The notes: a model not told the origin generated them from the letters alone. 64,000 nt of DNA from Scatomorpha sp964345235 (GCA_964345235.1 CAYFQE010000006.1:1-64000); one strand, 5' to 3'. Positions 43,234-52,027 are shown, counted from the first letter of the stretch. Program-made: numbers and translations.

Positions 43234-44892
43234 ATGGAAGAGAGCAGAAATTTTATCGAAGTAATAATAGACGAGGAGCTCAAAGATGGCGGCAGATGTG
43301 AGGGACAAACTCTTCACACCCGTTTTCCGCCCGAGCCTAACGGTTATCTTCATATAGGGCATTGCAAAGCCATGGTCATAAACTTCGGGCTGGCCGAACA
43401 GTATGGCGGTTTGTGCAATCTGCGCATGGATGACACAAATCCCGAAAAAGAAGAGCACGAATTTGTTGAAGCCATAAAGGAAGACATTCACTGGCTCGGC
43501 TACGACTGGGGCGACAGGTTCTACTTCGGCTCCGACTATTTTGAGCAGACTTATCTCTATGCCGAGGAGCTCATAAACAAAGGCCTCGCTTATGTTTGTG
43601 AATTGAACGCCGAAGAACTCAGCAAAAATAGGGGAGATACTCAAACTCCTGCCGTAAGCCCTTATAGGGATAGAGATAAAGAAGAGAGCTTGGATTTATT
43701 CAGGCGTATGAGGGCAGGAGAGTTTCCCGAAGAAAAATACACTCTCAGGGCTAAGATAGACCTTGCCTCAGGCAACTTCAATATGAGAGACCCCGTTCTC
43801 TATAGAATCAGATATGTAGAACACCACAGGCATAAAAACAAGTGGTGCATATTCCCGATGTATGATTTTGCTCACCCCATACAGGATGCCATAGAGGGAA
43901 TAACTCACTCGCTCTGCTCATTGGAATACGAGGATCACAGACCGCTCTATGATTGGGTTATCGACAATGTAAGCGTACCTCACAAACCCAGGCAGATAGA
44001 ATTTGCAAGACTGGGAATGAACTATACGGTTATGAGTAAGCGCAGACTGCGCCGTCTTGTTGAGGAGGGCTATGTTTCCGGATGGGATGACCCCAGAATG
44101 CCCACACTCTGCGGTCTAAGGCGCCGCGGCTATACTCCCGATTCCATAAAAAATTTCTGCAAGAGAATAGGCGTAACTAAGGTAAACAATGTAATAGAAC
44201 ACAGCTTTCTCGAGTTTTGCCTAAGAGAAGACCTAAACGAAAAAGCGGAGAGAGTTATGGCTGTTTTAAAGCCGATAAAGCTTACGGTAAGAAATTACCC
44301 CGAGGGCAAGAGCGAACTTTTCGATGTCGAAAATAATCCGACAGACGAAAGCGCCGGAATGCGAAAAGTCAGTTTTTCCAAAAACCTCTGGATAGAAGCG
44401 GATGACTTTATGGAAGAGCCCGTAAAAAGATATAACAGACTCTATGTCGGCAACGAGGTAAGACTCAAGGGCGCGTACATAGTCAAATGTGTTGATTTTA
44501 AGAAGAACGAAGCGGGTGAGGTGGAAGAAGTCATTTGTGAATACGATCCCGAGAGCAGGGGAGGCAATGCGGCCGATGGCAGAAAGGTAAGAGGCACAAT
44601 CCACTGGGTAAATGCGGCAGATGCCTTGGATGCTGAAGTCAGAATTTATTCAAATCTATTCCTCAATCCCGAGCCAGAAGCCTCGGACAAGGACTTTATC
44701 GAGTCCATAAATCCCGATTCCCTCGAGATAATAGAAAACGCCAAGCTTGAGCGCTCCTTAGAGAATGCCAGGCCAGGCGAAAGTTTCCAGTTTTTAAGAA
44801 TGGGCTATTTTACACCCGATTTGGATTCGAGTAGAGAAAAGTTCGTTTTCAATCGATCGGTTGCGCTTAAAGACAGCTTCAAGCCAAATTAA
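43234..44892 (+). CDS. glnS: Glutamine-tRNA ligase
   Basis: The 552-residue enzyme has the class I signatures PPEPNGYLHIGHCKAM and VMSKRRLRRLV (KMSKS variant), with the GlnRS-specific RMDDTNPEKE. DFAHPIQDAIEGITHSLCSLEYEDHRPLYDW is another GlnRS block. The C-terminal anticodon-binding beta-barrels are complete. It charges tRNA-Gln directly. Most Firmicutes use GluRS plus GatCAB, so a true GlnRS is a lineage marker and was probably gained by transfer. No gat genes are in the window. Its 3' end overlaps the convergent kinase gene by 14 bases. Confidence 0.96.
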   Translation: MEESRNFIEVIIDEELKDGGRCEGQTLHTRFPPEPNGYLHIGHCKAMVINFGLAEQYGGLCNLRMDDTNPEKEEHEFVEAIKEDIHWLGYDWGDRFYFGSDYFEQTYLYAEELINKGLAYVCELNAEELSKNRGDTQTPAVSPYRDRDKEESLDLFRRMRAGEFPEEKYTLRAKIDLASGNFNMRDPVLYRIRYVEHHRHKNKWCIFPMYDFAHPIQDAIEGITHSLCSLEYEDHRPLYDWVIDNVSVPHKPRQIEFARLGMNYTVMSKRRLRRLVEEGYVSGWDDPRMPTLCGLRRRGYTPDSIKNFCKRIGVTKVNNVIEHSFLEFCLREDLNEKAERVMAVLKPIKLTVRNYPEGKSELFDVENNPTDESAGMRKVSFSKNLWIEADDFMEEPVKRYNRLYVGNEVRLKGAYIVKCVDFKKNEAGEVEEVICEYDPESRGGNAADGRKVRGTIHWVNAADALDAEVRIYSNLFLNPEPEASDKDFIESINPDSLEIIENAKLERSLENARPGESFQFLRMGYFTPDLDSSREKFVFNRSVALKDSFKPN

Positions 44893-45742
44893 AATAGGCC
44901 TCAACCTTATTCGTGTATTCACATAAAGCGGGTTCAAAGTCGGTGCCGAATCTTCTCTCCTTGCCACTTGCATAGGTGTGAGATATGCTGCTGTCAACAA
45001 GCTCTGATGCGAGTTTTAAAGCGGACTCGGTGTCGGCGCCTCTGGTAATCAGCGCCGAAAAGGATGAGGTGAATATATCTCCGGCACCATAGAAAATGCC
45101 GGATCTTAATGGCCTGAAAGCAGTAAAAACAGTGTTTCTTTTTGAGTCATAAACAATGGTTCCGATTTTTTTATCATCGGGATGTATGCCGCTTATGGCG
45201 ATTATCGGCACATTTAGATTTTTGAGACCCGACAAGACCTTCTCCACAAACTTCTTTGTGTGAGGGGGTTTTTTATACTCTACGCCTGCTAAAAATGCGG
45301 CCTCGGTTATATTGGGGCATATAACATCAGCGTTTTTCGAAAGTTCTCTCAAGGCATCACACATGTTTTCATCAAAGCCGCTGTAAAAAACACCGTTATC
45401 AGCCATTATCGGGTCAACAAAAATGAGGGTGTCGTCATTTCTGCACAGCTCAAAAACTTTCTTAACCATGCCAACCTGTTCCACAGAGCTTATGTAGCCG
45501 CTGATAATTCCGTCAAACTTAACACCAAGGCTTTTCCAGTGTTTGGCTATCGAAACAATCTCTGCGCCCAAGTTTAAAAAGGTGTAGCCTTCAAATTCAC
45601 CTGTGTGTGTCGAGAGGAGCGCAGTGGGGAGAGCAGCGCACTCCACTCCGCTTGAAGATACAACGGATATGTTGACAGTGAGCGAGCACTTGCCGACTCC
45701 CGATATGTCGTTAATAGCGAGAACTCTTTTAAGCTTGTTCAT
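44879..45742 (-). CDS. Pyridoxal/pyridoxamine kinase (PdxY/PdxK-like)
   Basis: The start is the ATG of MNKLKRVLAINDISGVGKCSL (287 residues). The PfkB-type kinase pattern of the PdxK/PdxY family is clear. DISGVGKCSLTVNI is at the N-terminus, VDPIMADNGVFYSGF in the middle, and CPNITEAAFLAGVEY. GAGDIFTSSFSAL is the anion-hole/catalytic Asp motif near the C-terminus. It phosphorylates vitamin B6 vitamers with ATP. The gene is single. Its end overlaps glnS by 14 bases. Confidence 0.9.
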   Translation of the reverse strand: MNKLKRVLAINDISGVGKCSLTVNISVVSSSGVECAALPTALLSTHTGEFEGYTFLNLGAEIVSIAKHWKSLGVKFDGIISGYISSVEQVGMVKKVFELCRNDDTLIFVDPIMADNGVFYSGFDENMCDALRELSKNADVICPNITEAAFLAGVEYKKPPHTKKFVEKVLSGLKNLNVPIIAISGIHPDDKKIGTIVYDSKRNTVFTAFRPLRSGIFYGAGDIFTSSFSALITRGADTESALKLASELVDSSISHTYASGKERRFGTDFEPALCEYTNKVEAYFNLA

Positions 45743-45800
45743 CCTAAACCCCTTAAAATAAATAAGTTTACCATGGCATGATACCATAAATATCAAAATA

Positions 45801-45832
45801 AAAAAACGGCATACGAATTTTTCCGTATGCCG
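45801..45832 (-). terminator. Terminator of the flavodoxin-like gene
   Basis: A 9-bp stem (45807-45815 with 45824-45832) is followed on the minus strand by a run of T (45806-45800). Confidence 0.85.
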
Positions 45833-45849
45833 AAAGCGATTTTTTGTTT

Positions 45850-46350
45850 TTAGCGGGCCTTATACCAGTCAATAACCGGCTGGAGGTTTTCCAAGCATAC
45901 ACAACTGTAGCCCTCTGTGCACATTTTATATGTGGCTTCCTGAGCGGGAGTGAGAGTGCCTGCTTTTTCCAGCCTTCCGATGATTTCCTTGACCTTTACC
46001 TGCATTATCAGCTTGTTAGGTCCCTTCAGCTTGTTGATATCAAATCCGCCCTGCAAATAGAAAACCTTGGTCGAAGCGGGAATTTTGCACTTGCCGGTGA
46101 TTTTTGAAACAATTTCCGGGGTGTCGGGACCCATGCCAACGCCTATCGTTGCGATGAGATTCAGCTCTTTATCAGCCTTTTTATACCCGACTACAGCATC
46201 GGCAAAAATCCAGCCAAAAAAGATAGCGTCGTTTCCCCTATGAACTTCAGGGAGTTCATCAATACTATAGACATTCAAGTCGAGTGCATCCGCAAGCAGT
46301 TCTGCATAGGCCTTACTGTATCCACTATTGGATTTATAAACGATAATCAA
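45850..46350 (-). CDS. Flavodoxin-domain protein
   Basis: MIIVYKSNSGYSKAYAELLADAL at the N-terminus matches the FMN phosphate loop of flavodoxins (T/S-x-S/T-x-x-S/T). The next part (DELPEVHRGNDAIFFGWIF) fits the following strand. The C-terminal extension has CTEGYSCVC, with extra cysteines. At 166 residues it is slightly longer than simple flavodoxins and may belong to the flavodoxin-domain group near HemG. Its partner is not evident. GAGG-type Shine-Dalgarno precedes the start. Confidence 0.82.
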   Translation of the reverse strand: MIIVYKSNSGYSKAYAELLADALDLNVYSIDELPEVHRGNDAIFFGWIFADAVVGYKKADKELNLIATIGVGMGPDTPEIVSKITGKCKIPASTKVFYLQGGFDINKLKGPNKLIMQVKVKEIIGRLEKAGTLTPAQEATYKMCTEGYSCVCLENLQPVIDWYKAR

Positions 46351-46443
46351 AACATTACCTCCTGTTTTTTTTCATTAACTTCCCTTATTTTAACATATAT
46401 TAAATGATAATTAAAGGTCGAAAATCGAAAAACGGAATATGTA

Positions 46444-46683
46444 TCAGATTTCTTTATACATTGCCTTGGCGTCATCTTTGTTTTTTCCCGCATCTAGTGA
46501 CTCGACAGATATTTTTAGCTTAGTGTTGCCGAAATCAAGCTCGAGAATATCCCCCTCTTTAACTTCAGAAGAGGGCTTTGCGATTTTTGAATTAATCGAA
46601 ACCTTGCCGAGCTCACAAAACTCCTTGGCAACGGTTCTTCTTTTTATAAGCCTCGACAGCTTAATAAATTTGTCTAATCTCAA
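46444..46683 (-). CDS. rqcP: S4-domain protein RqcP (YabO/Hsp15-like)
   Basis: The 79-residue protein is an S4 RNA-binding domain: MRLDKFIKLSRLIKRRTVAKEF, KVSINSKIAKPSSEVKEGD and ILELDFGNTKL. It closely resembles Bacillus YabO, now RqcP. RqcP binds the 50S subunit with peptidyl-tRNA and helps RqcH add alanine tails in ribosome quality control. The start is a TTG (46683-46681) with AGGA 8 bases upstream. No RqcH gene is in the window. Confidence 0.9.
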   Translation of the reverse strand: MRLDKFIKLSRLIKRRTVAKEFCELGKVSINSKIAKPSSEVKEGDILELDFGNTKLKISVESLDAGKNKDDAKAMYKEI

Positions 46684-46734
46684 ATCATTTTTCCTGTTTT
46701 AAAAAATAAATTTCATTCAATATAGGGTATTAGA

Positions 46735-46763
46735 TTGAACTTGTCAAGCTTTTGTATTACAAT
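46735..46763 (+). promoter_or_regulatory. Promoter of gap
   Basis: TTGAAC (46735-46740), exactly 17 bases, TACAAT (46758-46763), about 35 bases before the start codon. Confidence 0.65.
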
Positions 46764-46798
46764 AATTAAGCAATTAACTTATCAAACGGAGGTATTTT

Positions 46799-47818
46799 AT
46801 GAGTATTAAAATTGCCATAAACGGTTTTGGCAGAATCGGCCGCCTGGTTTTCAGAGCTGCCTGCTTTAGAGATGAATTCGATATCGTTGCAGTCAATGCA
46901 CCTGATAAATCGGCAGAGATGGTTGTTTACGCAGCCAAGTACGATACAGTGCACGGCAGATTTAACGGAGAAATAAAGGCCGGAGAAGACGGCAAGAGTA
47001 TCGTTGTAAATGGGAAAAACATTCCTCTTCTCAGCCAAAGAGATCCCGGAAAGCTTCCTTGGGCAGAGATGGGTGTAGACTATGTTATCGAGTGCACGGG
47101 TGCATTCCTCACAAAAGAATCCGCGCAACCGCATCTGGATGCCGGTGCAAAGGTAGTGGTGCTTTCAGCGCCGTCTAAGGACGACACGAAGATGTTTGTC
47201 TGCGGCGTTAACCTCGATGAGTACACCGAGGATATGACAGTCGTATCCAACGCATCCTGCACAACCAACTGCCTTGCCCCCCTTGCCAAGGTTATAAACG
47301 ACAACTTCGGCATTATAGAGGGACTTATGACAACAGTTCACGCAGGCACAGCCACACAGAGTGTTGTCGATAGCTTTTCCAAGAAAAACTGGAGACTTTC
47401 ACGCTCCGTTTTCGGGAATATTATTCCCTCCACCACCGGCGCTGCCAAGGCAGTCGGCAAGGTAATTCCTTCGCTCAAGGGCAAGCTCACCGGTATGAGC
47501 ATGAGAATTCCCACGGCGGATGTGTCCATCGTCGATCTCACTTGCAGGCTTGAAAAGGGCGCTTCTTACGACGAGATTTGCGCCGCAGTGAAGAAAGCTT
47601 CCGAAAACGAAATGAAAGGCATAATCTCTTATGTCGATGAAGAGGTTGTCTCTTCCGACTTTATCACAGACCCCCATACCTGCATTTTTGATGCAACAGC
47701 CGGCATAGGCCTTAACGACAACTTTGTAAAACTCATTGCATGGTATGATAACGAGTGGGGCTTCAGCGAGAAAATGCTTGACCTCACAGCTCATATTGAT
47801 AGCGTAAGAAGCAAGTAA
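46799..47818 (+). CDS. gap: Glyceraldehyde-3-phosphate dehydrogenase, divergent active-site loops
   Basis: At 339 residues it has INGFGRIGRLVFRAA, the catalytic Cys154 in SNASCTTNC, the catalytic His in TTVHAGTATQ and WYDNEWGF near the C-terminus. It oxidises glyceraldehyde 3-phosphate with phosphate to 1,3-bisphosphoglycerate. Two usually fixed features differ. The cofactor Asp of the VND motif is Ala (VNAPDKS), and the phosphate loop DGPS.KDWRGGRA reads DSFSKKNWRLSRSV. These may alter NAD/NADP use or the substrate site. GGAGG lies 7 bases before the ATG, and a terminator follows. Confidence 0.92.
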   Translation: MSIKIAINGFGRIGRLVFRAACFRDEFDIVAVNAPDKSAEMVVYAAKYDTVHGRFNGEIKAGEDGKSIVVNGKNIPLLSQRDPGKLPWAEMGVDYVIECTGAFLTKESAQPHLDAGAKVVVLSAPSKDDTKMFVCGVNLDEYTEDMTVVSNASCTTNCLAPLAKVINDNFGIIEGLMTTVHAGTATQSVVDSFSKKNWRLSRSVFGNIIPSTTGAAKAVGKVIPSLKGKLTGMSMRIPTADVSIVDLTCRLEKGASYDEICAAVKKASENEMKGIISYVDEEVVSSDFITDPHTCIFDATAGIGLNDNFVKLIAWYDNEWGFSEKMLDLTAHIDSVRSK

Positions 47819-47840
47819 AACAAAATACAGTTAAACAAAT

Positions 47841-47870
47841 AACCCTCTGCGGATTTATCCGCAGAGGGTT
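47841..47870 (+). terminator. Terminator of gap
   Basis: A 13-bp stem (47841-47853 with 47858-47870) with a 4-base loop and a short pyrimidine run after it. Confidence 0.82.
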
Positions 47871-47970
47871 TCTCGCCTTTAAATAGTAATTTCACTGTCA
47901 ATCGCTGTAAGTTACTGCATACTAAAATCACTCGATATCTTAATCTCAGCTACCGATTTTATTGTAAAAC

Positions 47971-47992
47971 ACAATAAATCGCGATTTATTGT
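47971..47992. other. 22-base perfect palindrome with a third half-site
   Basis: ACAATAAATCG pairs exactly with CGATTTATTGT. A further GATTTTATTGT half-site lies 5 bases upstream (47956-47966). The element covers the stop codon of the broken gene on the minus strand. It could be a regulator site or a terminator of the minus strand. Confidence 0.55.
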
Positions 47993-48378
47993 TTATATAA
48001 AATATTTAAAATGCCATCGACAAAGCCGAGTCCGACAGTCTGATATTGTTTTAGCTTATCGGAGTATTTGCCCATATAAAGGTATTTATTTACCCAATCG
48101 ATAAACATCGCTTCCATTTTCGTCCATTCACTTTTCCTCACAATCACAAAAGGCTTATCCCTTGTAGAAAAAATCTCACAACAAGCCCAATCATCATCGT
48201 TTTCGTCAAATTCGAAAGCGGCGACCAGTTCTATAGATCAGCTGTTGTTGGTATCTTCATAAATGTTAAAATTAATCGCTTTTGTTTCATTCGGAAGGTC
48301 GGTTTTTAAAACGGAATCAAGCCATTCAAAAAACCTATCTTCTTCATTTCTCTTCTTAAAAGAATCAAATAATCCCAT
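47986..48378 (-). pseudogene. Gene interrupted by one in-frame TGA stop
   Basis: From an ATG at 48378 (behind TGGAGATTAAATT) the frame runs MGLFDSFKKRNEEDRFFEWL and is open for 131 codons except for TGA at 48240-48238 (codon 47). The two halves are plainly one protein: YEDTNNS(stop)SIELVAAFEF, then DWACCEIFSTRD, WVNKYLYMGKYSDKLK and GLGFVDG at the end. In related clostridial proteins I recall a Trp at the stop position (NTW), so TGG to TGA is the simplest change. I cannot name the family with confidence. It was not visible as one long frame because of the stop. Confidence 0.75.
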
Positions 48379-48466
48379 AATTTAATCTCCATTATTTCTG
48401 TGTTTATATCAGCATATTTCAAGAGTGTTTTAAACTTTTTTTATCAAACATCAAATAGCTTTAACA

Positions 48467-49654
48467 TTAAAAATATGTACTCATAAAATAGTCTGTAATG
48501 TGTTCTCTCGAAGCTTCAGCCTTACCCTCAATCATAGCGGCGCTTCCGCCTCCTCGACCGTTAATATTTGCGTTAATTTCTTTGCTGAGCTTTCTCATAT
48601 CCAAGTTTTCAGAGCCTATAACATAGTAATGAAAGTCGCCGTTTTTCGAGAAAGCGGCGGCAACTCCGCCGCAAAGCTTCTTTGCGGTATTCGCCCAATA
48701 TCTCAGTAGCTCAAAGTCATAATCCTCAAAAAACTCTGTTCTGTTGCCAAGTATATACTCAGCTTCTTCAAGCTTTAAATCAATGTATTCTCGGCACAAT
48801 GTTTTTATTTTCTGCTTGAGCGCACCTATTTCTTCAAGCCTCTGCTCTAAATGCTTCGAAACCTGCTCTTTCGGAGCAGATAAAAGCCTGGATGCGGCTT
48901 TCAGTTCAGAGTCGAGAGCTCTGTATTCCGAAAGGGCGTTCAAGCCGCAGAGAGCCGTCAGCCTGGTTCCACCTCTGTGTCGCATAAAATCAGTTATTTT
49001 TATTAGACCGATTTGTCCCGTGCGTTTAAGATGAGGGGCACAGCAGGCGCAACAGTCAACGCCCTCTATGGATATCAGTCTTGTAAGCTCTCCGGTTTCC
49101 TTTTTGCTCCTATAATCAATTTCGTATAAATTTTCGGGAAAATACGAACAAATTTCAAGGTCTTCATATATTGCCTTGTTTGCCATAAGTTCCAAAAACT
49201 CGATCTCTTCTTCACCGAGCTCTACGCTGAGGTCAATAGTCATATATGGGTCAGAGAGGTGAAAACCGATGTTGTCAGCCCCGAAGAGCTTGTTGGCTAG
49301 ACCCGAGATAATGTGCTCTCCCGAATGGTTTTGCATTCTTCTAATCCGAAGTTCTTTATCAATTTTTCCGAAAACCCTGTCTCCGGATTTGAAAGCCTCT
49401 TTGGTTATATGCCAAACCTCGCTGTCCCTTTCAAATACATCAAAAACAGGAAAGTCGTTCAAACTGCCTTTGTCGCATTCCTGACCACCTCCACCGGGAA
49501 AAAATGCAGACTCGAAGAGCAAAACCTCATAGCCCCTGTCGCTCTGTCGTACTTCTTTAACGGCTGTTTCAAATTCAAAAGTGTTTCCGTCTCTTATATA
49601 TAATCTGTCTTTCAAATAAAGCACATCCTTTTCATTGATTTTAGCACAGGGCAT
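48467..49654 (-). CDS. Alanyl-tRNA editing protein with DHHA1 domain (AlaX-like)
   Basis: The editing domain has FFPGGGGQECDKG, HSGEHI (HxxxH zinc site) and CACCAPHLKRTGQIG, the second Cys-x3-His half. A helical linker follows. The C-terminal DHHA1-like region ends INGRGGGSAAM. It removes Ser or Gly from mischarged tRNA-Ala in trans. It is longer than small AlaX. The ATG at 49654 lacks a ribosome binding site; a TTG at 49615 behind AAAAGGA would give MKDRLYIRDG and may be the true start. Confidence 0.87.
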   Translation of the reverse strand: MPCAKINEKDVLYLKDRLYIRDGNTFEFETAVKEVRQSDRGYEVLLFESAFFPGGGGQECDKGSLNDFPVFDVFERDSEVWHITKEAFKSGDRVFGKIDKELRIRRMQNHSGEHIISGLANKLFGADNIGFHLSDPYMTIDLSVELGEEEIEFLELMANKAIYEDLEICSYFPENLYEIDYRSKKETGELTRLISIEGVDCCACCAPHLKRTGQIGLIKITDFMRHRGGTRLTALCGLNALSEYRALDSELKAASRLLSAPKEQVSKHLEQRLEEIGALKQKIKTLCREYIDLKLEEAEYILGNRTEFFEDYDFELLRYWANTAKKLCGGVAAAFSKNGDFHYYVIGSENLDMRKLSKEINANINGRGGGSAAMIEGKAEASREHITDYFMSTYF

Positions 49655-49751
49655 ATAGAGCGGGCAAGAGAATGCGTGGTTGATTTTAACCTCGTAAAAT
49701 ATTATAATCTAATAGTCTAAACATAGCTTTTTGAGTGTAGAGGTATATTTA

Positions 49752-50285
49752 GTGGATATAAAAATAAGAAAACTCGTTTTTGCCTCGCTTTTCACGGCAA
49801 TAACATGTGTCGCTACAATTCTTATACAGATACCCACGCCGATAGGAGGATATGTGCACGCGGGAGATGCCTTTGTTGTGCTCAGCGCCATGGTTCTTGG
49901 AGGTTTGTGGGGCTCCGTGGCAGCAGGCCTCGGTTCTGCGCTTGCAGATATTATTTTCGGATTTACCGTCTACGCTCCCGGAACATTTGTAATTAAGTTT
50001 ATAGTGGCAGTTACGGTTTCGGCTGTTTTTAGAGCTTTACCTCTTAAAAAAATGTTTTTAAGGGCATTTATTGCATCTTTGGTTGCGGAAGCCTGTATGG
50101 TTGCGCTTTACTTTATCTACGAATCGATTATACTCGGCTTCGGGATAGCCGCTGTTGTGGAAATAATACCCAATGCCCTACAGGGACTGTTTGGAGCGCT
50201 TGTCGGAAGCGCCCTGATAATTGCGCTTTTGCGATCGGACTATGTTGTTAAAAGCTTTCCCGAGCTACGCAAATACAGGCAGTAA
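49752..50285 (+). CDS. ECF transporter substrate-binding (S) component
   Basis: The start is the GTG of MDIKIRKLVFASL behind GAGGT; a TTG 21 bases upstream is less likely. The 177 residues include about six membrane helices. The signature ILIQIPTPIGGYVHAGDAFVVL is followed by LGGLWGSVAAGLGSALADIIFGF, and then APGTFVIKFIVA. This is the pattern of vitamin-uptake S components of the family near the riboflavin/HmpT group. It pairs with a shared energising module encoded elsewhere. No riboswitch is visible upstream to name the vitamin. Confidence 0.82.
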   Translation: MDIKIRKLVFASLFTAITCVATILIQIPTPIGGYVHAGDAFVVLSAMVLGGLWGSVAAGLGSALADIIFGFTVYAPGTFVIKFIVAVTVSAVFRALPLKKMFLRAFIASLVAEACMVALYFIYESIILGFGIAAVVEIIPNALQGLFGALVGSALIIALLRSDYVVKSFPELRKYRQ

Positions 50286-50299
50286 CACGGAGTTATTAT

Positions 50300-51100
50300 A
50301 TGAACAGCAAATTCTCTCTTCGTCACGCATACATAATATCATCAGATTCAGAGCAGATAAGAGAAGAAAGAGCTCTGGAGCTTGCTATGGCATTTGTGTG
50401 CAAGAGCAGGGGTAACAAGGCATGCGGAACTTGTTCCCACTGCAGAAAGGCCGAAAAGAGAATACATCCCGATATAATTGAAGTCAGGGCCGAGCTCAAC
50501 AAAGATGGAAGCAGAAAAAGTGAAATAGGCGTAAATATAATCAGGGATATAGTTAAAGATGCGATTATAATGCCTAATGAGGCCGTCAGAAAGGTTTACA
50601 TAATATTTGATGCAGACTATATGAATGAGATGGCTCAAAATGCTCTGCTCAAAATTCTTGAGGAGCCTACCGGAGAGGCGGCCTTCATTTTAACGGCAGA
50701 ATTTACAGGTCGATTTCTTCCGACGGTTTGCTCCCGCTGTGTTATGGAAGAGATTCCGAGCTTAGATAGAGCAGAATTTGAGGGAACGGAAGAGCATAAA
50801 ACAATTATCAAAAACATTTTTGCGGCAGTTGATAAAAACAGTATGAACAGACTTATTGGAGCTTGCAATGAGCTTGATGAGCTTAAATTCGAAGAGGCCG
50901 CCCGGCTTATGAACTTTGGCAGGGAGCTTGCCGCATCAGTTGCCAAAGGGAAAAGCAATTATAAAATTAATGTGAAAAAGGCGCTAGAGCTATATGAGCT
51001 TTTTTCGACTTGTTTGCTTTACCTAAATTCCAATGTCAATATAAAGCAGATATCAGGTCTTATATCGGTTAGCGCTTTAGATACAGTGAATATGAAATGA
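50300..51100 (+). CDS. holB: DNA polymerase III subunit delta'
   Basis: The 266-residue protein has the clamp-loader traits: HAYIISSDSEQIREERAL, the zinc motif CGTCSHCRK, IIRDIVKDAIIMPNEA and the sensor block MNEMAQNALLKILEEP. ATAF-type IFILTAEFTGRFLPTVCSRC is also recognisable. The Walker A of DnaX is absent, as expected for delta prime. It is upstream of ricT, an arrangement also seen in Bacillus (holB-yaaT). The C-terminal collar domain is complete. Confidence 0.9.
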   Translation: MNSKFSLRHAYIISSDSEQIREERALELAMAFVCKSRGNKACGTCSHCRKAEKRIHPDIIEVRAELNKDGSRKSEIGVNIIRDIVKDAIIMPNEAVRKVYIIFDADYMNEMAQNALLKILEEPTGEAAFILTAEFTGRFLPTVCSRCVMEEIPSLDRAEFEGTEEHKTIIKNIFAAVDKNSMNRLIGACNELDELKFEEAARLMNFGRELAASVAKGKSNYKINVKKALELYELFSTCLLYLNSNVNIKQISGLISVSALDTVNMK

Positions 51101-51109
51101 GGAAATAAA

Positions 51110-51913
51110 TTGGCGTTAGTTATCAGTGTAAAATTTAGAAACAGAGGAAAGCCATATTGCTTTTCTCCGAACGGTCAAGCGCTTTCGGAGGGAGATTCAG
51201 TCATAGTCGAAACAGCTCAGGGGCAGAAAATTGCCTTCTGCAGTAGTGGAATACACTCAGTTTCAGACGAAAGCATAAAATCTCCGCTTAAGCCCATACT
51301 CAGAAAATGTACCACTCAGGATATGCGCATAGATGAGATAAACAGGCAAAGCGAAAAAAAGGCAATAGAAATCTGTAAAGAAAAAGTGATCAAGCATGGA
51401 CTGGACATGAAGGTCATAGAGTGCGAATATAATTTCGACGGAAGTAAAATTACATTTTTCTTCACATCAGACGGAAGAGTGGACTTTAGAGAGCTTGTCA
51501 AAGATCTGGCATCCGTATTTAAGGTAAGAATAGAACTTAGACAAGTTGGTGTGCGCGATGAGGCTAAGCTTTTGGGTGGCCTCGGCATGTGCGGCAGACC
51601 TTTCTGCTGCAATCTCTATCTCGAGGAGTTCACGCCGGTTTCCACAAAAATGGCTAAATCACAGTCAATTTCATTAAACCCGGGGAAGATTTCAGGTGTG
51701 TGCGGAAGACTTATGTGCTGTCTTACTTATGAAGAAGAGGCATATGCAGAGCTTAACTCCAAGCTTCCCAAGATAGGGGCCTATGTCGAAACACACTTTG
51801 GTTTTGGAACTGTTATGCAGTGCGCCACTCTTGCCCAAACCGTTAAAGTAAAGTTGGATGATGAGGAAAATTCTCAGCGCACAATTTCGGTAAATGAGAT
51901 TTTAGTTGTATAG
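51110..51913 (+). CDS. ricT: Regulatory iron-sulfur-containing complex subunit RicT (PSP1 domain)
   Basis: The 267-residue PSP1 protein has CGRPFCCNLYLEEF and VCGRLMCCLTYEEE, supplying the cysteines that bind iron-sulfur clusters in the Bacillus RicAFT complex. ELRQVGVRDEAKLLGGLGMC is the core signature. RicAFT promotes maturation of certain mRNAs by RNase Y and controls sporulation and competence. The start is TTG (51110) with GAGGAAATAAA upstream. The TAG stop is followed by 118 further sense codons in the same frame, encoding a basic tail. Confidence 0.9.
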   Translation: MALVISVKFRNRGKPYCFSPNGQALSEGDSVIVETAQGQKIAFCSSGIHSVSDESIKSPLKPILRKCTTQDMRIDEINRQSEKKAIEICKEKVIKHGLDMKVIECEYNFDGSKITFFFTSDGRVDFRELVKDLASVFKVRIELRQVGVRDEAKLLGGLGMCGRPFCCNLYLEEFTPVSTKMAKSQSISLNPGKISGVCGRLMCCLTYEEEAYAELNSKLPKIGAYVETHFGFGTVMQCATLAQTVKVKLDDEENSQRTISVNEILVV

Positions 51914-51954
51914 GGAGGAAAACCTGAGGGTTGTTCAGAGCCTCCGAGAAGGCT

Positions 51955-51984
51955 AAAAAAACCCTCTCCGCCCGAGACGGAGAG
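51955..51984 (-). terminator. Possible terminator downstream of the SDR gene
   Basis: CTCTCCG/CGGAGAG (51964-51970 with 51978-51984) is followed on the minus strand by GG and seven T (51961-51955). It is about 280 bases past the SDR stop and lies antisense to the ricT tail. Confidence 0.5.
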
Positions 51985-52027
51985 GAGAGCATTCTTAAAT
52001 ACACAGGAACTGGAAGAAAGCTTAGGA

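Noticed and set aside
47986..48378. Genetic code with TGA read as Trp
   Set aside because: TGA ends several intact genes here (for example livH at 9622-9624 and the transglutaminase gene at 62162-62164), so a single nonsense mutation is simpler.
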